Shown: positions 1 through 11,532 of the stretch, piece by piece | How the letters are laid out: every line of letters begins with the position of its first letter | Numbering within the stretch: position 1 is the stretch's first letter | Source: Macrostomum hystrix | Taxonomy: Eukaryota > Platyhelminthes > Macrostomidae | Direction: 5' to 3' | DNA: 64,000 bases | NCBI GenBank assembly: GCA_950097015.1 | Contig: CATNEN010000034.1 | Coordinates: 5,033,501 to 5,097,500 of the forward strand | The notes under the pieces: model-generated | The model's input: only the letters and a program-made list of their open reading frames with translations | What the model was told of the DNA's origin: nothing | Database searches by the model: none | Position numbers and translations under genes: made by a program

Positions 1-1177
1 AGGGACTACAGAGTTAGGGACAAATTGAGCTTTATCCGAGTCGTCTAATTATCTACTCCCAGATGGAATTGAGCACTCTCCAAGTTGTAAGCAGGATGAG
101 AATGCAAGCAGCTCATTTTCTGCATTTCCATATTTGGCTATCAGGAAAACTTCAGCTTGAATTTTTTTCGGAGGGACAATTGGGATTCTCTCCCAAAAAA
201 TCTCTCTCTTGACCAACCACCGTCCCCGAAAAAGGTTGATCGAACATGGCGCAATGAAGTTAGTCAAACATTGGACTTCAGTCCTCGGATCTGGCCCATT
301 GAGCCGCATCATGCGAGAACATTAAAAACTGCTGCAGTTTTGGATTAAGGAATTTGTTTACTTTCTTTGAAGACAACAACAGAATTTCTATTCTTCCTAG
401 TACTTTTCCCACCAATAATAAATTAAAATAGAATAGAAATAACATAAGCATATGCTTCCATAGGCTGTGTACAACTGTTCAGTCCATGGACTGAGAAGCC
501 GCCACAGCCACACAAATGTCTACCTACCAACAGTTGAAATCCACAAATTTTTAGCACTAAAAACACGTGTCGCCTTTATCATTTCCATAGTATCTCATGT
601 TACTTTGCGCACTAATTGAACTTCTGCTGTTCCATTCTGATTTAGTCCGCAGACAATCGTTCGATTTTCCCTTCAATTAAATCTAATCCCAGTGTGGACT
701 CCAGGCCAGGCTGTGCCCCATCAATTTGGGGATTTCGCGGTAGGATTATTTTGCATTCGATAAAACTCCCAAATCAATTTGCAATGCCGTGCTGAAATTT
801 ACGCTTAGTTGAAGACTAAATAGAATCTAAATCAGACACTCGGTAGTCCGAAATTCTCTTTGATAATCTGAAAGCTTTTAAATAATTGAGTAAAAGAAAA
901 AGAGCTTAGTTGAATAAATGTTTCACTTTCCTGACTTTTGTCCATTGCCAGCCATTTAAGTTCTTAATCCTAAACACTTTGTAGAAGTAGTAAAGTACTG
1001 CTGCTTCTTACCTGTATTAAATATTTCCTCTTGAGAAATAAACTCCTTCAAAACGAAATTCGCCGGCTTTGTCTGTGATAAGGACAACAGGGCAGGGAAT
1101 TGGGGCTAGAATGATCAGAGTCCACTTTTGTAGAGAAAAATATGAACGGCCCCTGATTGGATAAGCGGCTCAGCCAA
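1..1177. other. Intergenic, AT-rich, no gene recognised
   Basis: I see no coding region with family resemblance here. The short open frames at 49-312 and 157-348 overlap on opposite strands and match nothing I know. One notable item is a perfect 14-bp palindrome CAGTCCATGGACTG at about 479-493, which recurs near 37.68 kb with similar flanking sequence (see findings). Confidence 0.5.
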
Positions 1178-1356
1178 TGACTGACTGACTGACTGACTGA
1201 CTGACTGACTGACTGACTGACTGACTGACTGACTGACTGACTGACTGACTGACTGACTGACTGACTGACTGACTGACTGACTGACTGACTGACTGACTGA
1301 CTGACTGACTGACTGACTGACTGACTGACTGACTGACTGACTGACTGAATGACTGG
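1178..1356. repeat. (TGAC)n tetranucleotide microsatellite
   Basis: About 42 uninterrupted copies of TGAC/CTGA run from 1178 to 1347, then the array decays through TGAATGACTGG. Such a pure tract should be length-polymorphic. Confidence 0.97.
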
Positions 1357-1924
1357 CTATATACGAGTATTTATAGTAAGAATTATAGTCAGAATAAATG
1401 TTTTGTTCACCCTGAACTCACCTGAGCTCAATGTAATTAATCCTAATGATAGCTAGCCCAATGCGTGGGCGGTTATCAGTGGGTGTAACACTGGGCTAGA
1501 TAGGAATTCATCTTTGCGAAGACCTTCACCCGTTCCAGGAAGCTCTGCGCAGCTATCTGTCTCGGCTTCTGCTCTCATATTTACTTGGATATTCTGTGAC
1601 TACGCTAACAGACTTTACCCGACTCGTTGATGACGTCACTTAACAAGCAACTTCCCAGACTCTCCTACACTCTCGCACGAGAGTCCGAGAGTCCTTCAAC
1701 TTAGATCTGACTCGCTGATTAAACAAATTTTTAATTGAAGCCACCAAGTGGTGCACTTCTGCCGCTATCATAGGTTGCGCGTCCGTCAGCGTAGAAATCA
1801 CTTATTTATCTACTAAATTTGTACTGTCACAATTTAATTAAGTTCGTGATTTAGCTTACCTTCTACTGAAGATTTATGATACTTACCAAAGGCGAATTTG
1901 CAGCTAGATTTCACTAAACCATCA
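1357..1924. other. Unique intergenic DNA, nothing recognised
   Basis: This stretch is non-repetitive. Both strands are broken by stops and I recognise no gene, RNA or promoter signal. Confidence 0.4.
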
Positions 1925-2797
1925 CAAGTCTCCCTATCACCCTTGAAGATGACCTTTCTCTCTCTCCTTATCACCCTTAAACATGGCCTTTCTCTATCTC
2001 TCTCCTTATCACCCTCAAAGATGGCCTTTCTCTATCTCTCTCTCTCCTTATCGCCCCTAAATATGGCGTTTCCCTTTCTCTCCTTAACACCCTTAAATAT
2101 AGCCTTTCTCTCTCTCTCCTTATCACTCTTAAACATGGCCTCTCTCACTCTCTCCTTAACACTCTTAAACATGGCCTCTCTCACTCTCTCCTTAACACTC
2201 TTAAACATGGCCTCTCTCACTCTCTCATTAACACTCTTAAACATGGCCTTTCTCTCTCTCTCTCCTTATCACTCTTAAACATGGCCTTTCTCTCTCTCCT
2301 TATCACCCTCAAAGATGGCCTTTCTCTCTCTCCTTATCACCCTCAAAGATGGCCTTTCTCTCTCTCCATATCACCCTCAAAGATGGCCTTTCTCTCTCTC
2401 CTTATCACCCTCAAAGATGGCCTTTCTCTCTCTCCTTATCACCCTCAAAGGTGGCCTTTCTCTCTCTCCTTATCACCCTCAAAGATGGCCTTTCTCTCTC
2501 TCCTTATCACCCTCAAAGATGGCCTTTCTCTCTCTCCTTATCACCCTCAAAGGTGGCCTTTCTCTCTCTCCTTATCACCCTCAAAGATGGCCTTTCTCTC
2601 TCTCCTTATCACCCTCAAAGATGGCCTTTCTCTCTCTCCTTATCACCCTCAAAGGTGGCCTTTCTCTCTCTCCTTTTCACCCTCAAAGGTGGCCTTTCTC
2701 TCTCCTTATCACCCTCAAAGATGGCCTTTCTCTCTCCTTATCACCCTCAAAGATGGCCTTTCTCTCTCCTTATCACCCTCAAAGATGGCCTTTTTTA
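1925..2797. repeat. 34-bp pyrimidine-rich tandem array
   Basis: The regular part (2281-2797) has a 34-bp unit with core CCTTATCACCCTCAAAGATGG preceded by a CTCTCTCT run. Units alternate between AAAGATGG and AAAGGTGG. The first part (1925-2280) is a diverged version with ACTCTTAAACATGGCCTC. Because the unit is stop-free in several frames it yields overlapping pseudo-reading frames rich in Leu and Ser; these are not genes. Confidence 0.95.
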
Positions 2798-3353
2798 CTC
2801 TCTCTTTGAAGAAAATGTTTTTTTGGTCATTACATAAGATCCGACAGCACACTTTAAGCCTATTTTTTGTAGCTCCCATTCGTATTGATATTCATATTTT
2901 TTGTTATAGCTAACTATGTTTTAATAATAAAATGAACTCATCAGCATGTACTTTAAGAGAATCAGCTTTAAAGGCAAATCAACTGACCTAGATTCTTCAC
3001 AAGCCTGATTTTGTGCTTTGTGCAATGTAGCATAGGCTATTAATAAAAATCTTGTTTTTATCAGATGCCTCCAGCTAATCAGCATCTTATCGAACACACT
3101 TACCATGTAAACTTCAGTGTAAAAAATCCCTTAGTAGAAAAAATTGGGACATTTTTTTACCGTAAGGCAAGGCAGACTACGAGGTTAACGGTAATTCTCG
3201 TGAGGTCAAATCCATGATAACTGGATACAAGATAATGAGGGTTTCACCTGTCAGTCATAGAACGAACATTTAGATTTAAATGTACAGTGCCAAGGGTGGA
3301 TTTATTGATGCAGAACTGAACACTAAATTAGAAAATTCCTAAGGTATGAATAA
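2798..3353. other. Unique intergenic DNA, nothing recognised
   Basis: AT-rich spacer between two arrays. The minus-strand frame at 2921-3106 has no recognisable domain. Confidence 0.4.
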
Positions 3354-4890
3354 AGAACTATGAACTATGAAGTGAATTATGAACACTGAAGAATGAAGCA
3401 TGAACACTGAATGAGTAATGAACACTGATTAATGAGTAATAAACACTGATTAATGAGTAATGAACACTGATTAATGAGTAATGAACATTGAAGAATGAGT
3501 AATGAACATTGAAGAATGAGTAATGAACACTGAAGAATAAGTAATGAACACTGAAGAATAAGTAATGAACACTGATTAATGAGTAATGAACACTGATTAA
3601 TGAGTAATAAACACTGATTAATGAGTAATGAACACTGATTAATGAGTAATGAACATTGAAGAATGAGTAATGAACATTGAAGAATGAGTAATGAACACTG
3701 AAGAATAAGTAATGAACACTGAAGAATAAGTAATGAACACTGATTAATGAGTAATGAACACTGATTAATGAGTAATGAGCACTGATTAATGAGTAATGAA
3801 CACTGATTAATGAGTAATGAACATTGAAGAATGAGTAATGAACATTGAAGAATGAGTAATGAACACTGAAGAATAAGTAATGAACACTGAAGAATAAGTA
3901 ATGAACACTGAAGAATAAGTAATGAACACTGAAGAATAAGTAATGAACACTGATTAATGAGTAATGAACACTGAAGAATGAAGCATGAACACTGAATGAG
4001 TAATGAACACTGATTAATGAATAATGAACACTGATTAATGAGTAATGAACACTGAAGAATGAGTAATGAACACTGATTAATGAATAATGAACACTGATTA
4101 ATGAGTAATGAACACTGATTAATGAGTAATGAACACTGATTAATGAGTAATGAACACTGATTAATGAGTAATGAACACTGAATGAGTAATGAACACTGAT
4201 TAATGAGTAATGAACACTGATTAATGAGTAATGAACACTGATTAATGAGTAATGAACATTGAAGAATGAGTAATGAACATTGAAGAATGAGTAATGAACA
4301 TTGAAGAATGAGTAATGAACACTGAATGAGTAATGAACACTGAATGAGTAATGAACACTGATTAATGAGTAATGAACACTGATTAATGAGTAATGAACAC
4401 TGATTAATGAGTAATGAACACTGAATGAGTAATGAACACTGATTAATGAGTAATGAACATTGAAGAATGAGTAATGAACACTGAAGAATGAGTAATGAAC
4501 ATTGAAGAATGAGTAATGAACACTGAAGAATAAGTAATGAACACTGAAGAATAAGTAATGAACACTGAAGAATAAGTAATGAACACTGAAGAATGAGTAA
4601 TGAACACTGAAGAATAAGTAATGAACACTGATTAATGAGTAATGAACACTGAAGAATGAAGCATGAACACTGAATGAATAATGAACACTGATTAATGAAT
4701 AATGAACACTGATTAATGAGTAATGAACACTGAAGAATGAGTAATGATCATTGAAGAATGAGTAATGAACACTGAAGAATAAGTAATGAACACTGAAGAA
4801 TAAGTAATGAACATTGATTAATGAGTAATGAACATTGAAGAATGAGTAATGAACACTGATTAATGAGTAATGAACACTGAATAACGAACA
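3354..4890. repeat. 21-bp tandem array (GAACACTGATTAATGAGTAAT family)
   Basis: The array is built from 21-bp units with core ACTGATTAATGAGTAATGAA, mixed with variants in which GATTAATGAG is replaced by GAAGAATGAG or GAAGAATAAG, and with shortened 15-18 bp units. Blocks of variants recur in the same order (for example the AAGCATGAACACTGAATGAG block near 3.39, 3.98 and 4.66 kb), so larger segments have been duplicated. The 517-residue minus-strand open frame across it is simply the array read through. Confidence 0.96.
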
Positions 4891-5147
4891 ATGAATATTT
4901 AGAATTAACAATGAATAGTTAGAATGAACAATGAATAGTTAGAATGAACAATGAATAGTTAGAATGAACAATGAATAGTTAGAATGAACAATGAATAGTT
5001 AGAATGAACAATGAATAGTTAGAATGAACAATGAATAGTTAGAATGAACAATGAATAGTTAGAATGAACAATGAATAGTTAGAATGAACAATGAATAGTT
5101 AGAATGAACAATGAATAGTTAGAATGAACAATGAATAGTTAGAATGA
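4886..5147. repeat. 20-bp tandem array (AGAATGAACAATGAATAGTT)
   Basis: Twelve to thirteen almost identical copies of AGAATGAACAATGAATAGTT directly follow the 21-bp array. They share TGAACA and ATGA motifs with it and probably derive from it. This block is much more homogeneous than its neighbour, which suggests recent amplification. Confidence 0.96.
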
Positions 5148-5604
5148 ACACTGAAGAATAAACACTGAACACAAGGCAGTAAACTCAGATTCGCATTGTA
5201 AAAACATTCCATGGTTCACTGGACTGAACCAAATCGATTCACTGCTTTTATAAAACTCCCAAAAAAGAAGTGCCCAGAATGCTAGGGAACTAACCAGACC
5301 TGAAGTGAAAATGAAATGAAAATGAAACAATAGCAATTGTATTTTATTGACCCAAGTGAGCCTTATCAAAGAATAAGTACAAAATCTGGTGGCAAGCGGT
5401 TTGAGCCAATTTACTAAATGCTTCTTATCAACTATAACCTCGTGGACGGTGCAAACCGTAATGCTATAATTAGCTAGGGTCACAAGACACAGAGCTATCA
5501 CCAGGTGTCAGACAACTTTGGTTGTCCTACAGTTAACCTATGCGAAAAGTGATAGCTTCTCCGTTTGCTTAACATTAATTATGTACTGTCGGCCCATTCT
5601 CTAA
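5148..5604. other. Unique spacer, no gene recognised
   Basis: Non-repetitive DNA between two arrays. The minus-strand frame 5139-5501 begins inside the repeat array and has no recognisable domain, so I do not call it. Confidence 0.4.
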
Positions 5605-6048
5605 GTAGACTCAATTAAATTCCCTACGTAGACTCAACTCAATTCCCTGAGTAGACTCAACTCAATTCCCTGAGTGGACTCAACTCAATTCCCTGAGTAG
5701 ACTCAACTCAATTACCTGAGTAGACTCAACTCAATTCTCTGAGTAGACTCAACTCAATTCCCTGAGTGGACTCAACTCAATTCTCTGAGTAGACTCAAAT
5801 CAATTCTCTGAGTAGACTCAACTCAATTCTCTGAGTGGACTCAACTCAATTCCCTGAGTAGACTCAACTCAATTCCCTGAGTGGACTCAACTCAATTCCC
5901 TGAGTAGACTCAACTCAATTCCCTGAGTGGACTCAACTCAATTCCCTGAGTAGACTCAACTCAATTCTCTGAGTAGACTCAAATCAATTCTCTGAGTAGA
6001 CTCAACTCAATTCTCTGAGTAGACTCAACTCAATTCTCTGAGTAGACT
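5605..6048. repeat. 24-bp tandem array with TGAGTAGACTCA core
   Basis: About 18 copies of a 24-bp unit with core CTGAGTAGACTCAACTCAAT followed by TCCC or TCTC. Each unit carries the near-palindrome TGAGT-AG-ACTCA. The TGAGTGGACTCA and TCAAATCAAT variants are distributed in a recurring order. Confidence 0.95.
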
Positions 6049-6441
6049 AATATTATTTTCTTGTGTTCAAGAACCGACTAGTTTATCACAAAAATATCGC
6101 AAAATCGTAGTTTATCGTTTTTCTTTTCCTAGAAAATGCAAGTTATCTTCTAAAAATAGCACCCGTTGCGAAAAGTGCTTACTATTTATAAACATCATTT
6201 GCCTAATTTCTTTGCCAAGTTTTTGTCGGGCCCGTTTTACAAGAGGAAATGTTGTTCGGCTTTGAATCAGATGTGGAATGCAGCAGCTAAGGGCCTGCAT
6301 TTTTAATGGCCTTTAGCAAAAGCAATACTAATAAAGCAACAAAAAACTGATCTTGCTTTCTTTCTCAATACCTAAGGAATCTGTGGGCATGCAGGCGATG
6401 ATGGTGCACTATATCAAGCAATCAAGGCTTGAACAGAAAAA

Positions 6442-6657
6442 ATGGCAAGCTTTCGTTTCCCAGAAATGCTCTACTTCGTAAACTACCTCACCGAACCCCC
6501 TGATGCTTTTACAAGACCCCGCTCATCACTTAGCAAGGAAATTCCATTCGCCATATACGAAAAGCATCAGATTGCGGCTGACAGACTATTTCGGGAGTTT
6601 TGCAAGCAGTTGAACTTTAGCTTTGAAGTGCTTTATGGCCTTCTTATAATAGCTTAA
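6442..6657 (+). CDS. Doubtful short open frame, unknown
   Basis: A 71-codon frame with a mixed, protein-like composition (LTEPPDAFTRPRSSLSKEIP, then EKHQIAADRLFREFCKQL). It stands out from the repeat read-throughs around it. A plausible 3' splice site (TTTCGTTTCCCAG at 6452-6464) lies in the frame just before an internal ATG at about 6467, and GTGCTT after TTTGAA could be a donor. It may therefore be an isolated exon or a decayed gene. I recognise no family and see no supporting neighbours. Confidence 0.2.
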   Translation: MASFRFPEMLYFVNYLTEPPDAFTRPRSSLSKEIPFAIYEKHQIAADRLFREFCKQLNFSFEVLYGLLIIA

Positions 6658-6759
6658 AAGACAGTCAGTGGCAGATTGGCCTCAATAATGTATGGCTTAA
6701 AACTACGTGGCGTCTTCCTTAATACTCTCTAGAGTCGATAAAGGATCACGTGACCTCAA

Positions 6760-7190
6760 TAATTTTTTATTTTACCCAGCGAAACGATCACCTGACCTAA
6801 TAGTCTAATAGTCTATGGCTTTAGTAAGCGAAGGGATCATGAGACCATAGTAGTCTCAATAGTCTATGGCTTTAGTCCGCGAATTGATCACGTGATAGTT
6901 TAGTTTAGTTTAGTCCGCGAAGTAATCACGAGACCTAAATAGTCTATGGCTTTCGTCCGCGAAGTAATCACGAGACCTAAATAGTCTATGGCTTTCGTCC
7001 GCGAAGTAATCACGAGGCCTAAATAGTCTATGGCTTTCGTCCGCGAAGTAATCACGAGACCTAAATACGTCTATGGCTTTCGTCCGCGAAGTAATCACGA
7101 GACCTAAAAGTGTATGGTTTTAGTGCGCTAGGGATCACGTGATCAAAATAGTCTATGGCGGCTTCGATCCACGAAGGGATCAACATGCTC
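6760..7190. repeat. 42-bp tandem array
   Basis: Units of about 42 bp with core TAGTCTATGGCTTTCGTCCG followed by CGAAGTAATCACGAGACC. The central copies (6900-7110) are nearly identical. The flanking copies are diverged and carry the palindrome ATCACGTGAT in place of ATCACGAG. The array is therefore homogenised in its middle and old at its edges. Confidence 0.9.
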
Positions 7191-7649
7191 GTATTTATTT
7201 TTAGATTTTTAACAAATATGTTTTTTGCTTTTAAGAATAACAAAGCAACAGTGCCCAGTAACACTTGGAGTAAACAAAGTAGCAAATGTTGCGTGAACTT
7301 TTCTGCATTTTAAGAGGCCAGTGCATATCTGTCAACCTTTTCTCCCATTTGTGTGGCTAGATCCAGGAAGCGAAACTCCGTGTCTCTGGTGGTAAACAGG
7401 CATAAATAGTTTACTACGCTCTTAGGCGAGGGCACAAATCTGTGAAATATTCTCTTCGTCTTGATTGCATATCGATTGGACTCATCCGAAATGATTGGCT
7501 CACGCCTCTCTCCTTGGGGCCTGGCTGCAGTCTATTGCTTCTATGAGTTTTCGGAGCTGCGGTGCGAAGGACAAATTTATTCTGGCACACTATATTTCCC
7601 GCTGTTTTTTTAATGTTCCCAGACCGAGACTGTGTGGCAACTACTCTCC
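7191..7649. other. Unique spacer, no gene recognised
   Basis: Non-repetitive DNA. Long plus-strand frames begin here but continue only as the polypyrimidine array that follows, so they are not supported as genes. Confidence 0.4.
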
Positions 7650-9345
7650 TCCTTTCTGCTACTCTTTCTGCTCTTCTTTCTGCTCTTCCTTCTCCTCTTC
7701 TTTCTGCTCTTCTTTCTCCTCTTCTTTCTGCTCTTCTTTCTCTTCTTCTTTCTGCTCTTCTTTCTCTTCTTCTTTCTGCTCTTCTTTCTGCTCTTCTTTC
7801 TGCTCTTCTTTCTGCTCTTCTTTCTGCTCTTCTTTCTGCTCTTCTTTCTGCTCTTCTTTCTGCTCTTCTTTCTCTTCTTCTTTCTGCTCTTCTTTCTGCT
7901 CTTCTTTCTGCTCTTCTTTCTGTTCTTCTTTCTGCTCTTCTTTCTGTTCTTCTTTCTGCTCTTCTTTATGCTCTTCTTTCTGCTCTTCTTTCTGCTCTTC
8001 TTTCTGCTCTTCTTTCTGCTCTTCTTTCTGCTCTTCTTTCTGCTCTTCTTTCTGTTCTTCTTTCTGCTCTTCTTTCTGCTCTTCTTTCTGCTCTTCTTTC
8101 TGTTCTTCTTTCTGCTCTTCTTTCTGCTCTTCTTTCTGCTCTTCTTTCTGCTCTTCTTTCTGCTCTTCTTTCTCTTCTTCTTTCTCTTCTTCTTTCTGCT
8201 CTTCTTTCTGCTCTTCTTTCTGCTCTTCTTTCTGCTCTTCTTTCTCTTCTTCTTTCTGCTCTTCTTTCTGCTCTTCTTTCTGCTCTTCTTTCTGCTCTTC
8301 TTTCTGCTCTTCTTTCTGCTCTTCTTTCTGCTCTTCTTTCTGCTCTTCTTTCTCTTCTTCTTTCTGCTCTTCTTTCTGCTCTTCTTTCTGCTCTTCTTTC
8401 TGTTCTTCTTTCTGCTCTTCTTTCTGTTCTTCTTTCTGCTCTTCTTTATGCTCTTCTTTCTGCTCTTCTTTCTGCTCTTCTTTCTGCTCTTCTTTCTGCT
8501 CTTCTTTCTGCTCTTCTTTCTGTTCTTCTTTCTGCTCTTCTTTCTGCTCTTCTTTCTGCTCTTCTTTCTGTTCTTCTTTCTGCTCTTCTTTCTGCTCTTC
8601 TTTCTGCTCTTCTTTCTGCTCTTCTTTCTGCTCTTCTTTCTCTTCTTCTTTCTCTTCTTCTTTCTGCTCTTCTTTCTGCTCTTCTTTCTGCTCTTCTTTC
8701 TGCTCTTCTTTCTCTTCTTCTTTCTGCTCTTCTTTCTGCTCTTCTTTCTGCTCTTCTTTCTCTTCTTCTTTCTGCTCTTCTTTCTGCTCTTCTTTCTGTT
8801 CTTCTTTCTGCTCTTCTTTCTGTTCTTCTTTCTGCTCTTCTTTCTGCTCTTCTTTCTGCTCTTCTTTCTGCTCTTCTTTCTGTTCTTCTTTCTGCTCTTC
8901 TTTCTCTTCTTCTTTCTGCTCTTCTTTCTGCTCTTCTTTCTGCTCTTCTTTCTGCTCTTCTTTCTGTTCTTCTTTCTGCTCTTCTTTCTGCTCTTCTTTC
9001 TGCTCTTCTTTCTGCTCTTCTTTCTGCTCTTCTTTCTGCTCTTCTTTCTCTTCTTCTTTCTCTTCTTCTTTCTGCTCTTCTTTCTGCTCTTCTTTCTGTT
9101 CTTCTTTCTGCTCTTCTTTCTGTTCTTCTTTCTGCTCTTCTTCTGCTCTTCTTTCTCTTCTTCTTTCTGTTCTTCTTTCTCCTCTTCTTTCTCCTCTTCT
9201 TTCTCTTCTTCTTTCTCTTCTTCTTTCTCGTCTTGTTTCTGCTCTTCTTTCTCTCCTTTCTCCTCTTTCTGCTCTTCTTTCTGCTCTTGTTTCTCCTCTT
9301 GTTTCTCCTCTTCTTTCTGCTCTTGTTTCTCCCTTTCTACCCTCT
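7650..9345. repeat. 12-bp polypyrimidine tandem array (TTCTTTCTGCTC)
   Basis: About 140 copies of the dodecamer TTCTTTCTGCTC with CTC/GTTC variants. The plus strand is almost purely pyrimidine, interrupted by one G per unit. A rare variant (CTTTATGCTC) occurs at about 7966 and again 480 bp later, and the doubled TTTCTCTTCTTC marker at 8171 recurs at 8639 and 9047. This shows a higher-order repeat of roughly 40 dodecamers. Because 12 is divisible by three, four long open frames (Ser/Cys/Phe, Leu-rich, Lys/Arg/Ser and Glu/Lys/Gln) exist on both strands; all are artefacts. Confidence 0.97.
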
Positions 9346-10207
9346 CTTCTATTGTCTTCTTTCCCATCTTTCATTCTGAACTTTCTTCTGTCGATTTGTC
9401 TATTTGCGCTCGTCGGAGCCTGAGAAGAATGAGGCCATCCAAATTTCATTGGGAATAATGCCATAAGCCTTCTCGGGTGATATGCACTAGATATTTCGCC
9501 GTAAAGCGGCGACCGATTGGGGTGGATGGTAAAAATACGAGTATTTGAGATGAGATTCGCCTTGGGAAAATATGAGGATAAAATTCCTCTCAGGGATAAT
9601 ATCGATTCGATTGGGGAGCTGAAAGGCCGTGACGATTTCCCCGAGATTCTGGAGCTTGGCTGTAAATTCCAGATGAGAATATTTCCCAATCCACGATAGT
9701 TTTGATCGACTTGTTTCTCTTGGAAACTATTCCGCCTTGTCACCATGGGAATTAAAATGAAGCGTGATTTAAATTTTTAAATTGGTCATAAAATGGGTCA
9801 ATACTTAGTAAACAGAATTTCTGCGGGAAAGTCTCACTGAACATTCTACCTGCAGTTACACAGGTTAAATAAACCTAGAGTCACACTTTTTTGCTTTTTC
9901 TTCGCCCATTCACTCTTTTTAAGGGGGGACAGTGTAATGTGGGCAGGTAAATTACAGAGTCTAGTTTTTGAGCATCTTCTCAACGCGTGTACCGCAAAAA
10001 CTAAAGTTTTTCTGAGGTCTCAACGAGAAGAGAGCTATATAGACACAGAGAAAAGAGATTGGAAGGCAATGCTTCTAACAACTAACACCCCCTCGAGCGA
10101 AATAGCCAACAAAAGACCGTCATCTTGGTCTGCGAGCAGGTAGTATCTACAATATTTTTCTTTCTAGTTTCCCCCGTCCTCTCTCTCTCCCTCTCAGTCT
10201 CGCTCTT
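9346..10207. other. Spacer upstream of the TAL-like gene
   Basis: Non-repetitive DNA. Two short frames (9517-9699 and 9937-10143) have no recognisable domain. The pyrimidine-rich tract at about 10170-10205 and the TGTCTGCAG at about 10242-10250 lead into the gene that follows, so part of this region may be its promoter. Confidence 0.4.
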
Positions 10208-10312
10208 TTGATAAAAAGCATCGCATTCACCGTGTTACCTGTCTGCAGGCAAATTCAGTCATTCTCGGCGAGCCACCCGGGGCAACCTCAGATTCAAGCA
10301 GAGAAAAAAGCA

Positions 10313-11463
10313 ATGGCCGCAAAGCCGAACAACCTGGCCCAGACTTATCGGGATATGCACCAAACAAGGAGGGAGCCTCCTATCGAACCTGAATGCGATA
10401 TCGACGACAATCCGTTTCTAAATGCTTTCATCGCGATCGACCAGGACGGCAGCGAGACAATCACGGTCGACGAGCTTAGGGTCTACATGAAGAAGAACAA
10501 CTTTCAGGAGAGCTTCATTAAGGTTTGCGTCAGGGGGGACTGAACTTCGTCATTGAAGAAGTAACCGCATTGAATAATGGAAGAAAAGAAAATGGTAGAG
10601 AGTGAGACTGCGTGGATAGATGTACTTAGATTTCTGCCCTCGCCCTTACATTAGCAAATCAATCAGTCAATCAGAGAGAAGAAAGGGGTAGAAAGGGGGC
10701 ACCTCAAAGGGGGCCAGACAAATGTACGTAGCTCGTATTATTCCGTCCATTGAAGGACCAGCCAGTGAGAGAACGGTACTAAATAGTAGCACCATTAAAT
10801 AACACTCGAAAACTTTTCACGCAGAAATGGCTTACCATGTTCGACCTTGACGGAGATGGCGTCATCAAGCTGGAGGAGTTCTGCGAAGTACTCGGTCTGC
10901 AGACAAAGAGCGCGTGAGTGGGACTTTCAATATGAGAATAAAATATTTTTTCTTTCAAAGTGGTCAAATTTAAACGCATCTGCAAATGCACAAATTTGGC
11001 AAAAACTAATTGAGTTAATCGAGTCAAAAGCTTCGTAGTTATGTCCATAATTGTCTTCTAGCTTTCCTTTATGACTGGAAATTAACTTTCAAGTTAATCG
11101 CAATTATTTCATCGCCTCCTCCTCGTCTTACCTTCCAGTCGGACCTACCGTCGTCAGAGTCTGCTCCGGGCAGGCCTGCCTCCCGACGTCCGGGTCATCC
11201 AGGCCCACATGAGCGAATGGGTCCAGCACCAGGTGGTGCAGATCGTGCGAAATGCGTGCTCAAATTTTAAAGACGAGCGCGATATTGCCAACGACGTGAA
11301 GCAACGCCTGGACCGCGAGTACGGCCGGATGTGGCACGTGATGATAGTGCAGGGCAAGTACTACGCCAGCTACAGCCACGAGCCCGAGATGTGCCTCTTC
11401 TTCAAGTTCGATTCGAGAGTCTTCCTGGTGTGGAAGACACCCGACGGAACGGAGAAGAGCTGA
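10313..11463 (+). CDS. Tegumental-allergen-like (TAL) protein: two EF-hands plus dynein-light-chain-like domain
   Basis: Three exons, join(10313..10522, 10825..10913, 11139..11463), give 207 residues. Introns of 302 and 225 nt have GT/AG ends (GTTTGC...CGCAG, GTGAGT...TTCCAG). EF-hand 1 has a complete 12-residue loop at residues 43-54 (DQDGSETITVDE). EF-hand 2, split from it by intron 1, has its loop at 77-88 (DLDGDGVIKLEE). Both keep Asp at positions 1, 3 and the final Glu, so both should bind calcium. Residues from about 110 to the end resemble dynein light chain, with REYGRMWHVMIV, YASYSHEP and FLVWKTP typical of the family. In trematodes and cestodes such proteins sit beneath the tegument membrane and include antigens recognised by IgE. 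A splice acceptor (CTGTCTGCAG) ends about 62 nt before the ATG, so the 5' end may be cis- or trans-spliced. Family assignment is firm; which paralogue it is cannot be told. Confidence 0.93.
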
Positions 11464-11513
11464 GGCGTTGAATCTGCTTCCACAATGTACTTTCTCGTTG
11501 CCGCGTAGTGTAC

Positions 11514-11519
11514 AATAAA
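11514..11519 (+). terminator. Polyadenylation signal of the TAL-like gene
   Basis: AATAAA lies 51 nt after the stop codon, just before the 40-bp array begins. Confidence 0.75.
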
Positions 11520-11532
11520 TTATTTACGCAAG

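Noticed and set aside
3358-4911. Minus-strand frame of 517 codons (SVHYSLI repeats).
   Set aside because: Pure read-through of the 21-bp array with no unique domain.
7495-9746. Four very long open frames (up to 695 codons) rich in Ser/Cys/Phe, Leu, Lys/Arg or Glu/Gln/Lys.
   Set aside because: All are the 12-bp array read in different frames on both strands. The unit has no stop and its length is a multiple of three; no non-repetitive protein sequence supports any of them.
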